Counted from the stretch's first letter, positions 1-7,494 are shown. The stretch is DNA of 16,593 nucleotides from RGIG1752 sp045650425 (GCA_045650425.1 JAZRRD010000121.1:1-16593); one strand, 5' to 3'. The notes: a model not told the origin generated them from the sequence alone. Made by a program: numbers and translations.

Positions 1-48
1 GTATTATAACATATTATAATATTATTTTTTATACAAAATATATTATGT

Positions 49-77
49 TTGCTAAAAAGTGTATATAGTGATATAAT
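49..77 (+). promoter_or_regulatory. Promoter of the thioredoxin-like gene
   Basis: The -35 box TTGCTA (49-54), a 17-base spacer and a perfect -10 box TATAAT (72-77) are visible. TG at 69-70 makes it an extended -10. The expected transcript start, near 84, leaves a leader of fewer than 20 bases that holds only the GAGG ribosome binding site (91-94). Bases 1-48 are AT-rich and show nothing else I can name. Confidence 0.7.
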
Positions 78-100
78 ATTTAAGCGAAATGAGGTATAAA

Positions 101-649
101 ATGAAAAAGTTTTTATTAAGTATTATTGCAATTTTATTAGTGGTTAGTTTAAATATTAGTGTTAGTGCCAAAGAAACTAAAAGTACTAAAAAAGAAGAAG
201 AAAAAATTACATGTGCTAATGATGTAAATATATATTTATTTTGGGGAGATGGATGTCCTCATTGTGAAGGCGCAATAGCATTTTTTGAATCAATTGAGAA
301 AGAATATGGTCATTGCTTTAATTTAGAAAAATTTGAAGTATGGAAAGATAAAGAAAATCAAAAATTAATGAAAAAGGTTGGAAATTATTTTGGTAAAGAA
401 ATTAAAGGTGTTCCATTTATTATAATAGGTGAGGAAACATTTTCTGGTTATTCTTCACAATTGAACGAAGATATTTTAAAAGCAATTAAAAATGCAGCAA
501 ATGATGAAGAATATGTTGATGTTATTGAGAAAGTTCAAAATGGAGAAATGAAACCATCAAATTCAAGCGATACAGTAGTCACTGTAATGATTATTTTATT
601 AATTGTTGGAGGTATCGGAGCTTTAGTAGCCACATCTAAAAATAAATAA
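101..649 (+). CDS. Thioredoxin-like extracytoplasmic protein with CPHC active site
   Basis: Predicted 182-aa thiol-disulfide oxidoreductase. The start at 101 is preferred over the in-frame ATG at 89 because GAGG (91-94) lies 6 bases before 101 and would fall inside a gene started at 89. Residues 4-22 are a hydrophobic signal peptide or anchor ending in a VSA signal-peptidase-like site (21-23). A thioredoxin fold follows: strand VNIYLFW, active site C52-P-H-C55 and the cis-proline loop GVP (103-105). A second hydrophobic segment at about 160-177 ends in a short basic tail, so the catalytic domain probably faces outside and is held by the C-terminal helix. CPHC is the DsbA-type dipeptide, which suggests an oxidising or isomerising role, but no partner such as DsbB or CcdA is encoded here. 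Cys38 and Cys72 are extra cysteines. Fold: confident. Substrate: unknown. Confidence 0.8.
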   Translation: MKKFLLSIIAILLVVSLNISVSAKETKSTKKEEEKITCANDVNIYLFWGDGCPHCEGAIAFFESIEKEYGHCFNLEKFEVWKDKENQKLMKKVGNYFGKEIKGVPFIIIGEETFSGYSSQLNEDILKAIKNAANDEEYVDVIEKVQNGEMKPSNSSDTVVTVMIILLIVGGIGALVATSKNK

Positions 650-674
650 AAAGGTTATTTTAAATAACTTTTTT
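649..674 (+). terminator. Intrinsic terminator after the thioredoxin-like gene
   Basis: The stem AAAAGGTTATT / AATAACTTTTT with loop TTA and one G-U pair is followed by a T tract. It starts at the stop codon of the upstream gene. Confidence 0.75.
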
Positions 675-677
675 TTA

Positions 678-686
678 TGTTATAAT
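678..686 (+). promoter_or_regulatory. Extended -10 promoter of the 551-aa gene
   Basis: TGT-TATAAT is a perfect extended -10 element. The -35 region falls in the preceding terminator T tract and matches poorly. GAGGGA (701-706) is the ribosome binding site for the ATG at 714. Confidence 0.55.
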
Positions 687-713
687 CTTTTTAGAATAAA
701 GAGGGATGTATAT

Positions 714-2369
714 ATGGAGATATTAAATAATGCAAAAAAATTAGCTTCAAAATATGGAATATCTTTTTATAAATTTGATCCTTTTTTGAGCTTTGTAAAT
801 AATAAACTTGGTTTTTGTACAAAATTAAAAACTAAAGACTTTGGATATTTAACACGAAATTTTGTTTTTAATAATTTAGATGAATTCGAACAATTTTTAA
901 AAAAATATTCTTATTATAAAAATTTTTTGGAATTTAAATCCGAAATTAAATTTGATGATTATTTAAATGTAAGTCCAAAAATAATTTATGATTTTGAAGA
1001 AGATAAATTATTAGAAAAAGAAAATGAAGAAATCGAAAGAAAGTTAATAGTATATAATGCAAAAAAATTTATTGCTTATATTTCAGAAATATATGAAAAT
1101 AGATTAAATGAAATTATTAAGCATAATAGTTTAAAAATTGAATTAGATGCTAAATTAAATGAATATAAAAAAAATTTGCATGCTTATTATCATAAACCAT
1201 ATACTGAAGCTTCTAATATGCTTAATAATATTTTTCAAAAGTACCAAGAAAAAGTTAATGATAAAAGTAGATTTGTTGAAAGTTTATTAGAGAAATTAGA
1301 AGGTTCTGAAGATTTAGCGCAAGCTAAATTAATTATGCGTGAATTGTTATCGACGATTAAAAAAATAGAAGAAGATGATGAATATTATTGTCTGATTTTC
1401 GATACTTATTTATTCAAAAATAAAATTGCTGTTATTGATAAAATGAATGAATTTGTGATTCAAATGCTTAATAGCGAAAATAAGATATCATATTCCGAAT
1501 TAAAGTTAGAACTAGATAAGTTAAAAGAAAGTATTCCTTTTAATAATACTAAATCAGAATTTATAGAAGATTGTGTTTTAGAGGTTGCGGAAAAATATAA
1601 AGGTATAGAAAATATAGAAGAATATAACTACTTCAATTATTTAAATAAATTGAAATTAGATAGAGTTGAGAGAAAACAAAAAGTAAATAAATTAGAAGTT
1701 AATAATATTAGTGTTTTAAATGATCAATTTAATGAATTAAATAATAATGAGAAAAAATGCTTATATATCTTGTTCTCGCCATTCAAAAAAATTATAGAAT
1801 ATATAATAGAACAAGCGATAAATAATACTTTAGAAAAGGCAGATTTTAATGAATATTATGAATTTTATTTAGAAATGGTTGAAATAATAGATAAAGTTGA
1901 CAATACTATTTTAAGTAAGAAATATTTTGATAAAATTGATTTTTCTAGTTATCAGAATTTTGTAAGTTCATTGATTGATGTAGCAGAAATAATATATGGA
2001 ATAAGAATGCAAATAAAAAATGAAGAAACTAGATGGGCATGTGATAGTAAAGAATTTTTAGTTTGTTATAAAGAGGCAATTAAAAATGATAATACTTCAA
2101 AAGTGTGTTTAAAAGAAAATTCTTTTGTATTATATTCTGATAAAGTCATCAAATTTAAAAATAACGATAGGTTATTATTAGAGGTTGTTCCTAATACAGA
2201 AATTATTATATTTAGGAATATTAACAATTTAGAGAAATGTGATACTGTTTTAAAAGTGGCGGATTATAAATATAGCACAAAGAAAGTTGAGGATAATATT
2301 ATTGTTGATAATATAAGTTGTGCTAAAACTTATGTTTATAATACATATAATTGTTATCCGAAAGAGTAA
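714..2369 (+). CDS. Unknown 551-aa charged, helix-rich protein
   Basis: I do not recognise this family. The ATG at 714 has GAGGGA 7 bases upstream. There is no signal peptide or membrane helix, so the product is probably cytoplasmic. It is rich in Lys, Glu, Asn and Ile. Long Leu/Ile/Lys/Glu stretches, clearest at about residues 95-170, look like coiled coil or extended helices. The last ~110 residues change character: Cys becomes frequent (for example TRWACD, FLVCYK, SKVCL, EKCDTV, NISCAK) and the predicted structure becomes strand-like (SFVLYSDKVIKF, TEIIIF), suggesting a separate C-terminal beta domain. The stop codon lies one base before the ATG of the next small membrane-protein gene, so the two are probably translated together. 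No catalytic motif was found. It is real coding sequence given its length, ribosome binding site and promoter. Confidence 0.8.
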   Translation: MEILNNAKKLASKYGISFYKFDPFLSFVNNKLGFCTKLKTKDFGYLTRNFVFNNLDEFEQFLKKYSYYKNFLEFKSEIKFDDYLNVSPKIIYDFEEDKLLEKENEEIERKLIVYNAKKFIAYISEIYENRLNEIIKHNSLKIELDAKLNEYKKNLHAYYHKPYTEASNMLNNIFQKYQEKVNDKSRFVESLLEKLEGSEDLAQAKLIMRELLSTIKKIEEDDEYYCLIFDTYLFKNKIAVIDKMNEFVIQMLNSENKISYSELKLELDKLKESIPFNNTKSEFIEDCVLEVAEKYKGIENIEEYNYFNYLNKLKLDRVERKQKVNKLEVNNISVLNDQFNELNNNEKKCLYILFSPFKKIIEYIIEQAINNTLEKADFNEYYEFYLEMVEIIDKVDNTILSKKYFDKIDFSSYQNFVSSLIDVAEIIYGIRMQIKNEETRWACDSKEFLVCYKEAIKNDNTSKVCLKENSFVLYSDKVIKFKNNDRLLLEVVPNTEIIIFRNINNLEKCDTVLKVADYKYSTKKVEDNIIVDNISCAKTYVYNTYNCYPKE

Positions 2370-2370
2370 T

Positions 2371-2613
2371 ATGATAAAAAATAGGGTTTTAAAATTTAAA
2401 TTAGATAGATTATTTAAGATCATAACTTTAATTATTTGTTTGTGTTTTTTGAAGATACCAATTATATTTTGTCGTGATATTTCTTATGATTATTTTAATA
2501 GTATAGGTTTAGATATTTTTGCAAAAATACTATATTGGTTATTTGAATTATTATACATTTTAATTATTGTATGGATAATATTAAAAATTAAAGCGCATAA
2601 GTTAAAAGGATAA
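2371..2613 (+). CDS. Small two-helix membrane protein, unknown function
   Basis: 80 aa, starting at the ATG at 2371, one base after the stop of the 551-aa gene. AAAGAG (2361-2366), inside the end of that gene, serves as a weak ribosome binding site. A longer in-frame reading from 2320 would run 17 codons back into the upstream gene with no better ribosome binding site. Residues ~16-35 and ~48-72 are hydrophobic helices separated by a short polar loop (CRDISYDYFNS). The N- and C-terminal tails are basic (KNRVLKFKLDR, KIKAHKLKG), so both ends should be cytoplasmic. No family recognised. Tight coupling suggests it works with the 551-aa protein, perhaps tethering it to the membrane (inference). 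The stop codon forms part of the following terminator. Confidence 0.65.
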   Translation: MIKNRVLKFKLDRLFKIITLIICLCFLKIPIIFCRDISYDYFNSIGLDIFAKILYWLFELLYILIIVWIILKIKAHKLKG

Positions 2614-2625
2614 TGCGCTTTTTTC
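2590..2625 (+). terminator. Intrinsic terminator overlapping a stop codon
   Basis: The stem AAAGCGCAT (2590-2598) / ATGCGCTTT (2613-2621), 9 bp, is followed by a T tract. The upstream arm encodes the last residues of the 80-aa protein, and the TAA lies at the loop/stem boundary. Confidence 0.85.
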
Positions 2626-2654
2626 TTGATAATTTTTTGATTTTGGTGTATTCT
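2626..2654 (+). promoter_or_regulatory. Promoter of typA
   Basis: TTGATA (2626-2631), a 17-base spacer and TATTCT (2649-2654). It lies directly after the upstream terminator, so typA is probably transcribed alone. Confidence 0.6.
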
Positions 2655-2683
2655 TTTAAAGTGTAATTAAGGAAGTGGATTTT

Positions 2684-4483
2684 ATGGACAAGATTATTAA
2701 TATTGCTGTTGTAGCTCACGTAGATGCTGGAAAAAGTACTTTAGTAGATGCCTTATTAAATCAAAGTGGAGCATTTGATGAACGTAAACAAGCTGAAGAT
2801 AGAGTAATGGATAGTAATGATTTAGAAAAAGAAAGAGGAATTACAATCTATTCGAAAAACTGTGCTATTAGATATAAAGATTATAAAATTAATATTGTTG
2901 ATACACCGGGTCATGCTGATTTTTCAAGTGAAGTAGAGCGTGTTATAAAAACCGTTGATACAGTAGTTTTGTTAGTTGATTCAGCTGAAGGCCCAATGCC
3001 TCAGACAAGATTTGTCTTAAAAAAAGCGTTGGAACAAAATTTAAATCCAATTTTATTTATTAATAAAATAGATAAAGCTGATGCTAGGGTAAAAGAAGTT
3101 GTAGATATGACATTTGAGTTATTTATGGATTTAGATGCAACTGATGAACAATTAGACTTTCCGATTATTTATGGTGTTGCTAGAGATGGAATAGCAAAAT
3201 ATGAATTAGATGATGATAATAATGATATAACTCCGTTATTTGATACTATTTTAAAACAATGTAAGGCATTTGAAGGAAATGAAAATGATGATTTACAACT
3301 TCAAATATCAAATCTAGGATATGATGAATATATTGGAAGATTAGGTATAGGAAGAATCAATAAAGGTAAAATTAGAAATGGTGAAACCGTTACATTGATA
3401 AATAATAATGGTGAAAAATCTAGTTTTAAAGTATCTAAATTGTTTGTAAATGAAGGATTAAATAAAGTTGAAAAAAATGAAGCTTATTATGGTGATATTG
3501 TTACAGTTGCAGGTTGTAGTACTATTTCTATTGGAGATACAATTTGTAAATATGGTACAGAAAATCCATTACCACCAATACATATTGAAACTCCAACATT
3601 ATCTATGAATTTCTTAGTCAATAATAGTCCTTTTGCTGGTAAAAGCGGTAAATTCTTAACAACTAGACATTTAAGAGAAAGATTAACTAAAGAATTAGAA
3701 ACAAATGTAGGATTAAATGTTGAGGAATTAGAAAATAGTGACGGTTATAAAGTTAGTGGTCGTGGAGAACTACATTTATCTATTTTAATAGAAAATATGC
3801 GTCGTGAAGGTTATGAGTTATCTGTTTCAAAACCTGAAGTATTAATCAAAGAAATAAATGGTGTTAAATGTGAACCTTTTGAAAAGGTTGTTGTTAATGT
3901 TCCAAATGATTATGCTGGTACAGTTATAAATGATTTACAGGAGAGAAAAGCTTTATTAGAACAGGTTATCAATGATGAAAAAAATACTCATTTAGAATTT
4001 TCTGCTCCTACAAGAGGGTTAATAGGTTATAGAAGTTCTTTTATAACTAATACTAAAGGAGAAGGTATAATGCTTCGTAGTTTTGAAGATTTTAAACCTT
4101 ATGTTGGTAATATTACTCATCGAAAAAATGGTGTTTTAGTATCTATGGAAAATGGCAAAGCGTTGGGATATTCTTTATGGAACTTAGAAGATAGGGGTAC
4201 ATTAATGATTAATCCTGCTACTGAGGTATATTCAGGAATGATTGTTGGTATTCATAATAGAGAAAACGATTTAGATGTTAATCCTTGTAAAAATAAAAAC
4301 TTAACAAATACTAGATCTTCTGGAGCTGATGAAGCAATTAACTTAACTAGACCTAAAATAATGACTTTAGAAGAAGCTTTAGAATTTATTGAAGAAGATG
4401 AGTTAGTTGAAGTAACTCCAACTGATATTAGATTAAGAAAGAAAATTTTAGATTCTAAAGATAGATACAGAAGTAATCGTTAA
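2684..4483 (+). CDS. typA: Translational GTPase TypA/BipA
   Basis: 599-aa ribosome-binding GTPase of the BipA/TypA family, implicated in 50S assembly and stress or cold adaptation. G domain: AHVDAGKST (G1, 11-19), RGITI (G2), DTPGHAD (G3) and NKIDK (G4). After domain II and the EF-G-like domains comes the BipA-specific C-terminus, marked by LEDRGTL, GIHNREND, KNLTNTRSSG and DDELVEVTPT-like EDELVEVTPTDIRLRKK. This C-terminus separates it from EF-G, LepA and TetM. The length is normal for the family. I start at ATG 2684, with AAGGA (2669-2673) about 10 bases upstream. An in-frame GTG at 2675 would add 3 residues but sits almost on top of that site. Oddity: the G1 loop has Ala15 where most TypA proteins have His (VDHGK). 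It is a single gene between its own promoter and a strong bidirectional terminator. Confidence 0.93.
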   Translation: MDKIINIAVVAHVDAGKSTLVDALLNQSGAFDERKQAEDRVMDSNDLEKERGITIYSKNCAIRYKDYKINIVDTPGHADFSSEVERVIKTVDTVVLLVDSAEGPMPQTRFVLKKALEQNLNPILFINKIDKADARVKEVVDMTFELFMDLDATDEQLDFPIIYGVARDGIAKYELDDDNNDITPLFDTILKQCKAFEGNENDDLQLQISNLGYDEYIGRLGIGRINKGKIRNGETVTLINNNGEKSSFKVSKLFVNEGLNKVEKNEAYYGDIVTVAGCSTISIGDTICKYGTENPLPPIHIETPTLSMNFLVNNSPFAGKSGKFLTTRHLRERLTKELETNVGLNVEELENSDGYKVSGRGELHLSILIENMRREGYELSVSKPEVLIKEINGVKCEPFEKVVVNVPNDYAGTVINDLQERKALLEQVINDEKNTHLEFSAPTRGLIGYRSSFITNTKGEGIMLRSFEDFKPYVGNITHRKNGVLVSMENGKALGYSLWNLEDRGTLMINPATEVYSGMIVGIHNRENDLDVNPCKNKNLTNTRSSGADEAINLTRPKIMTLEEALEFIEEDELVEVTPTDIRLRKKILDSKDRYRSNR

Positions 4484-4519
4484 AAAAACTTATTTCATTA
4501 ATTTGAAATAAGTTTTTTT
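4482..4519. terminator. Bidirectional terminator between typA and the convergent surface-protein gene
   Basis: A perfect 16-bp inverted repeat (4482-4497 / 4504-4519) with loop TTAATT, flanked by seven A on the left and seven T on the right, so it can terminate transcription from both sides. It starts within the typA stop codon and ends one base before the stop codon of the minus-strand gene. Confidence 0.92.
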
Positions 4520-4520
4520 G

Positions 4521-5645
4521 TTACCATATATCACAATTATCTTTACTTTTACATTCTAATTCAAAGGTTCTTTCTCGGCCGCAATCGCTTGTAACTTTAT
4601 ATGTAATATAATATCCTGCACGTTTTCCTTTAAAATTTACTCCGCTGACATTATAAGTTGATTTAACATTACAGTAAGATTCGTATGCGTAAATATCTCT
4701 ATATTCATTTATTACATCCTGTTCGTATTTTTTAGCGATGCTTTCTGCTAAATCTATATAACTATTTGTTGTTAAACAGTCATTTTTGCTGCCGCCATTT
4801 AATTGATAATTATAAATTGAAATATCACCATAGAAATCATCATATTTAACACATACATTTGAATTGCCTCCAGAACTATTACCGCCAGATGAGGTTCCTC
4901 CGCCACCAATTGATGGTGTATAAACTTTTTCCCATTTAGCAGTAATTGTCATATTAGAGTTGATAGGTGTGGTAAAATCAAATTCTTTGTTATTATAATA
5001 CCATCCTTTAAAATAATAACCATTTTTTACAGGACTTGTAGGATAACTAATGTTTCTACCTTCTCTAACTTGTTGCGCTTCAACTGCAGTTCCGCCATTA
5101 GTATCAAAAGTGACTTTATAGTATTTTATTTCTTTGATTGTTAAATTAATAGTTATTGCCTCTGATTTATTATCACTACTATCTTTAGCTTGTATTTTGA
5201 TTTGATAAACACCAGGTTCTTTATATTTGCTATAATCAACTAAGCTAGTATTAAGATAATCTATTCTACAATTTTGTTTGCTATTATCTTCACAGCTTGT
5301 TACAAAATCATTAATTGAATAAGATTCATCTTCATATATTTCGAAATCTTGAGCAACTAATATTGGAGCTTCATCATCGATAACTTTTAAAAGAGTGTTA
5401 TATTCTGTTTTACCAACAGTGACTTTAACATTAAATGAGCCTGCTATATTACTTTTATAGCTAACACAACTAAATGCACTTTCTATATTAGCATCTGTAT
5501 TTTCTCCATTTTTAATTGAATTAATTAATTTTATTTCTTCTTCAGAACATCCTATTGTATCTTCTGTGTAACTAAAATTATCAGGATAAATTACTTTTAT
5601 ATCTTGTATTTTAACATTTTCTATATGTTTGAAATAAGATAACAT
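4521..5645 (-). CDS. Ig-like/InlB-repeat surface protein, readable C-terminal 374 aa
   Basis: This is the uninterrupted part of a surface-protein gene whose true start is upstream at 5855 (see the pseudogene entry). The ATG at 5645 has no ribosome binding site, and the paralogue next door shows that it is an internal Met. Domains in this 374-residue numbering: an N-terminal segment with Cys43/Cys60; an Ig/cadherin-like (DUF5011-type) module at about 88-170 ending in KDSSDNKSEAITINLTI, with Cys118/Cys126; an InlB-B/Flg_new repeat at about 175-239 (VTFDTNGG, NGYYFKGWY, ITAKWEK); a Gly/Ser linker at 246-263; and a C-terminal domain with Cys265/Cys290 and further cysteines. There is no LPxTG motif. 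The role is probably extracellular, perhaps adhesion or wall association. Ligand unknown. Confidence 0.75.
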   Translation of the reverse strand: MLSYFKHIENVKIQDIKVIYPDNFSYTEDTIGCSEEEIKLINSIKNGENTDANIESAFSCVSYKSNIAGSFNVKVTVGKTEYNTLLKVIDDEAPILVAQDFEIYEDESYSINDFVTSCEDNSKQNCRIDYLNTSLVDYSKYKEPGVYQIKIQAKDSSDNKSEAITINLTIKEIKYYKVTFDTNGGTAVEAQQVREGRNISYPTSPVKNGYYFKGWYYNNKEFDFTTPINSNMTITAKWEKVYTPSIGGGGTSSGGNSSGGNSNVCVKYDDFYGDISIYNYQLNGGSKNDCLTTNSYIDLAESIAKKYEQDVINEYRDIYAYESYCNVKSTYNVSGVNFKGKRAGYYITYKVTSDCGRERTFELECKSKDNCDIW

Positions 5646-5855
5646 ATAAGGTAACTTATCAAATAGTTTTATTTTAACTTCTTTGTATAATTCTATTTTT
5701 TGATTTTGTTAATTTGTATTATTATAAAATTGACTAGTTAGAAAAAATGTTGTAACTATTAATAATATTATAGTTATTATTACAATTATAGTCGTTAATC
5801 TATTCTTTTTAGTATAAGTAGCATTGAAAAAAAATTTTTTGCCAAATTTAACCAT
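4521..5855 (-). pseudogene. Full surface-protein gene interrupted by an in-frame TAA at codon 49
   Basis: Reading the minus strand from ATG 5855, which has an excellent GAGGTGA ribosome binding site at the correct spacing, gives MVKFGKKFFFNA, a basic patch and a membrane helix (about 21-40), then TAA at codon 49 (bases 5709-5711). The same frame then stays open to 4521: 395 more codons before the normal stop. Protein similarity to the neighbouring paralogue holds on both sides of the stop: MVKFGKKFFFNA before it, and LPYMLSYFKHIEN / LPDKASYFEKLAN after it. So this is a single nonsense codon in an otherwise intact gene, not a frameshift. Either the gene was recently inactivated (a 48-aa membrane stub would be made), or the stop is read through or phase-variable, or it is a sequence error. 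TAA cannot be explained by the Mycoplasma code, which reassigns TGA. Confidence 0.8.
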
Positions 5856-5890
5856 ATATATCACCTCGAGTATATAAATATAATAACATA

Positions 5891-5920
5891 AATATAATAT
5901 AAGTACATAAAAATTGTAAA
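5891..5920 (-). promoter_or_regulatory. Possible promoter of the interrupted surface-protein gene
   Basis: On the minus strand, TTTACA (5920-5915), an 18-base spacer and TATATT (5896-5891). It overlaps the T tract of the preceding terminator, so the downstream copy may have its own transcript. Confidence 0.45.
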
Positions 5921-5948
5921 AAAAATCTTCCGATTATTCCGGAAGATT
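5918..5948 (-). terminator. Intrinsic terminator with the stop codon in its loop
   Basis: On the minus strand, the stem AATCTTCCG (5948-5940) / CGGAAGATT (5932-5924) with a 7-base loop is followed by eight T. The TAA of the upstream paralogue (5936-5934) lies in the loop, and the first arm is coding. Confidence 0.88.
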
Positions 5949-7292
5949 AATTGTATTTAATGTAAAATGCCTTTTGCCTTTTGTATCGATTCGATATCTT
6001 GCAACTTCAGTATATCTTTCATTAACTTTATGTTGAATAGTAACAGTAATTTGATATCCTACTAGACCTTTGCCTGAAGTATTAAATACTCCTAAAGTTT
6101 CATATCCTGGATAATAAGATGAATCTAACGAAGATTTTAATCTGTTAACGTCTTTTACAATAATATCATTTGTTAAAGGACCATCCCTTAGTGTTTGAAA
6201 TTCACTTTTAGATGTAGCACAGTCTGATTTTTGATTAGCATACACTGATAATATAAATTTATTTGTATTGTAATTTTTATTTCCGTACGTACATCCTGGG
6301 GTAGAACTTCCGCCTCCAGATGATTGTTTTTTTGTCCATTCGGCTACTAGTGTAATATCATTTGTAACTGGAGTACTGAAATCATATGTTTGTCCATTTA
6401 ATGTCCATGCTTTGAATGTATAACCATTTTTAGTTGGGTTAGCTGGTTTTGCAACTGCTAATCCTTCTTCAACATACTCTCCATTAACATTTGTACCGCC
6501 CTTGGAATCAAATGTTACTAAGTATTTGTTTGGAGCTTTAGGTTTAACTGTAAGTGTAGTTTCTAATGGAAGAGTTGAATTTTCACTAGAATCTACTGCT
6601 TTAATTTTAATAGTGTAACTTCCTTCAGTAGTTATTGCTGAATAATCTAATCCATTTTCATTTTCTTCATAGCTATTATAGTAGTAGTCTATATAACAAC
6701 TATCATCATAATTATCTGTACAACTTTCTACAAAATCATTTACTGTATAAGTATCTCCAGCAGTAATTTCTAATGGTTTAAGTTTTAAATTTGGTCCAGT
6801 TAAATCTTTTACATCTAAATTAACTTTATAATCTTTGTTATTTAAATTTATGTTTACCTCAAATGTACCTATTTGAGTCGGAACATAATATATACATTGG
6901 AAGTCTTCGATGTTTCCATCCTTAGTACCATCTAATATGTTATTAATTTCTTCTAGCTGATCTGCAGGACATTTTGATGCGTTAACACTAACTTTCATTT
7001 CATCCGGATAAGTAATAGTTATTTTATCCAAGTCAATATTAGCTAATTTTTCAAAATAACTTGCTTTGTCTGGTAATGCAGCATTTACTTCTGAAGTAAT
7101 TTTGTTTCTTAATAATATATCGCTACTAATTTTGTTAGGAGATTTTCCCTTATTTTTGTTCATAATAGTAACTATCAAAATTATTAAAGCAATAATTACT
7201 ATTGCTAGGATAATTCCTCCAATTATTAATCTTTTTCTTGTTTTCTTTTCATAAGCGGCATTAAAGAAAAATTTCTTTCCGAATTTTACCAT
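5934..7292 (-). CDS. Membrane-anchored surface protein with Ig-like and InlB/Flg_new repeat domains
   Basis: 452 aa, the intact paralogue of the interrupted gene downstream. I start at ATG 7292 because AAGGGAG lies 9 bases upstream and because the protein then begins MVKFGKKFFFNA exactly like its neighbour. A reading from 7313 would include the ribosome binding site. Order: a cytoplasmic basic N-terminus (1-21); a membrane helix (~22-44), probably N-in/C-out; a spacer with Cys108/Cys133; an Ig/cadherin-like DUF5011-type module (~165-250, KAVDSSENSTLP) with Cys191/Cys199; an InlB-B/Flg_new repeat (~256-320, VTFDSKGG, NGYTFKAW, LVAEWT); a Ser/Gly linker (~324-332); and a unique C-terminal domain with Cys334/Cys358. 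There is no sortase signal, so the N-terminal helix should be the anchor. The C-terminal domain may be the functional head. Divergent from rplK; exact role unknown. Confidence 0.85.
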   Translation of the reverse strand: MVKFGKKFFFNAAYEKKTRKRLIIGGIILAIVIIALIILIVTIMNKNKGKSPNKISSDILLRNKITSEVNAALPDKASYFEKLANIDLDKITITYPDEMKVSVNASKCPADQLEEINNILDGTKDGNIEDFQCIYYVPTQIGTFEVNINLNNKDYKVNLDVKDLTGPNLKLKPLEITAGDTYTVNDFVESCTDNYDDSCYIDYYYNSYEENENGLDYSAITTEGSYTIKIKAVDSSENSTLPLETTLTVKPKAPNKYLVTFDSKGGTNVNGEYVEEGLAVAKPANPTKNGYTFKAWTLNGQTYDFSTPVTNDITLVAEWTKKQSSGGGSSTPGCTYGNKNYNTNKFILSVYANQKSDCATSKSEFQTLRDGPLTNDIIVKDVNRLKSSLDSSYYPGYETLGVFNTSGKGLVGYQITVTIQHKVNERYTEVARYRIDTKGKRHFTLNTINLPE

Positions 7293-7320
7293 AGAAACCA
7301 ACTCCCTTAACATTAATTAT

Positions 7321-7348
7321 ATAATAACACAATTTTTACCAAAATCAA
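7321..7348 (-). promoter_or_regulatory. Promoter of the intact surface-protein gene
   Basis: On the minus strand, TTGATT (7348-7343), a 16-base spacer and TATTAT (7326-7321) with an upstream TGT extended -10 element. It points away from the rplK promoter about 40 bases further right. Confidence 0.6.
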
Positions 7349-7387
7349 AAGAAACATGTTAATTTCTTGAAAAAATATGATATTTAC

Positions 7388-7416
7388 TTGTTTTTCGTTA
7401 AATTATGTGATATTAT
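7388..7416 (+). promoter_or_regulatory. Promoter of the rplK-rplA-rplJ-rplL operon
   Basis: TTGTTT (7388-7393), a 17-base spacer and TATTAT (7411-7416) with TGA just before it (extended -10). The predicted transcript start near 7423 coincides with the first base of the structured leader. Confidence 0.65.
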
Positions 7417-7422
7417 CTTAAA

Positions 7423-7494
7423 CGCAGTTATATATTTTTATAACTAGTTATGTGGAAGGGAAAGAAAAGCGGACTAGCCCATACCACTAACGCG
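7423..7494 (+). promoter_or_regulatory. Structured 5' leader of rplK, possible L1 autoregulatory site
   Basis: The leader folds by eye into a closed unit: CGC (7423-7425) with GCG (7492-7494) encloses a 7-bp hairpin, AGTTATA (7426-7432) / TATAACT (7439-7445), and a second arm. The second arm is GTTA-t-GTGG-aa-GGG (7447-7460) paired with CCC-ata-CCAC-TAAC (7478-7491). The interrupted stem with a purine-rich internal loop is the kind of shape expected for a ribosomal-protein site. Feedback of L1 on the L11-L1 mRNA is known in other bacteria. The link to L1 here is inference. Confidence 0.4.

Noticed and set aside
2684..4483. TetM-like tetracycline resistance protein, because of the AHVDAGKST loop
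   Set aside because: The C-terminal BipA signatures (GIHNREND, LTNTRSSG, ELVEVTPT) and the length of about 600 rather than 640 residues identify TypA.
5709..5711. Use of an altered genetic code to explain the interrupted surface gene
   Set aside because: The codon is TAA, used as a normal stop throughout the window. Mycoplasma-type codes reassign TGA, which also acts as a stop here.
5646..5855. Frameshift as the cause of the broken surface gene
   Set aside because: Translation from 5855 and from 5645 is in the same frame (210 bases apart), so only the single TAA interrupts it.
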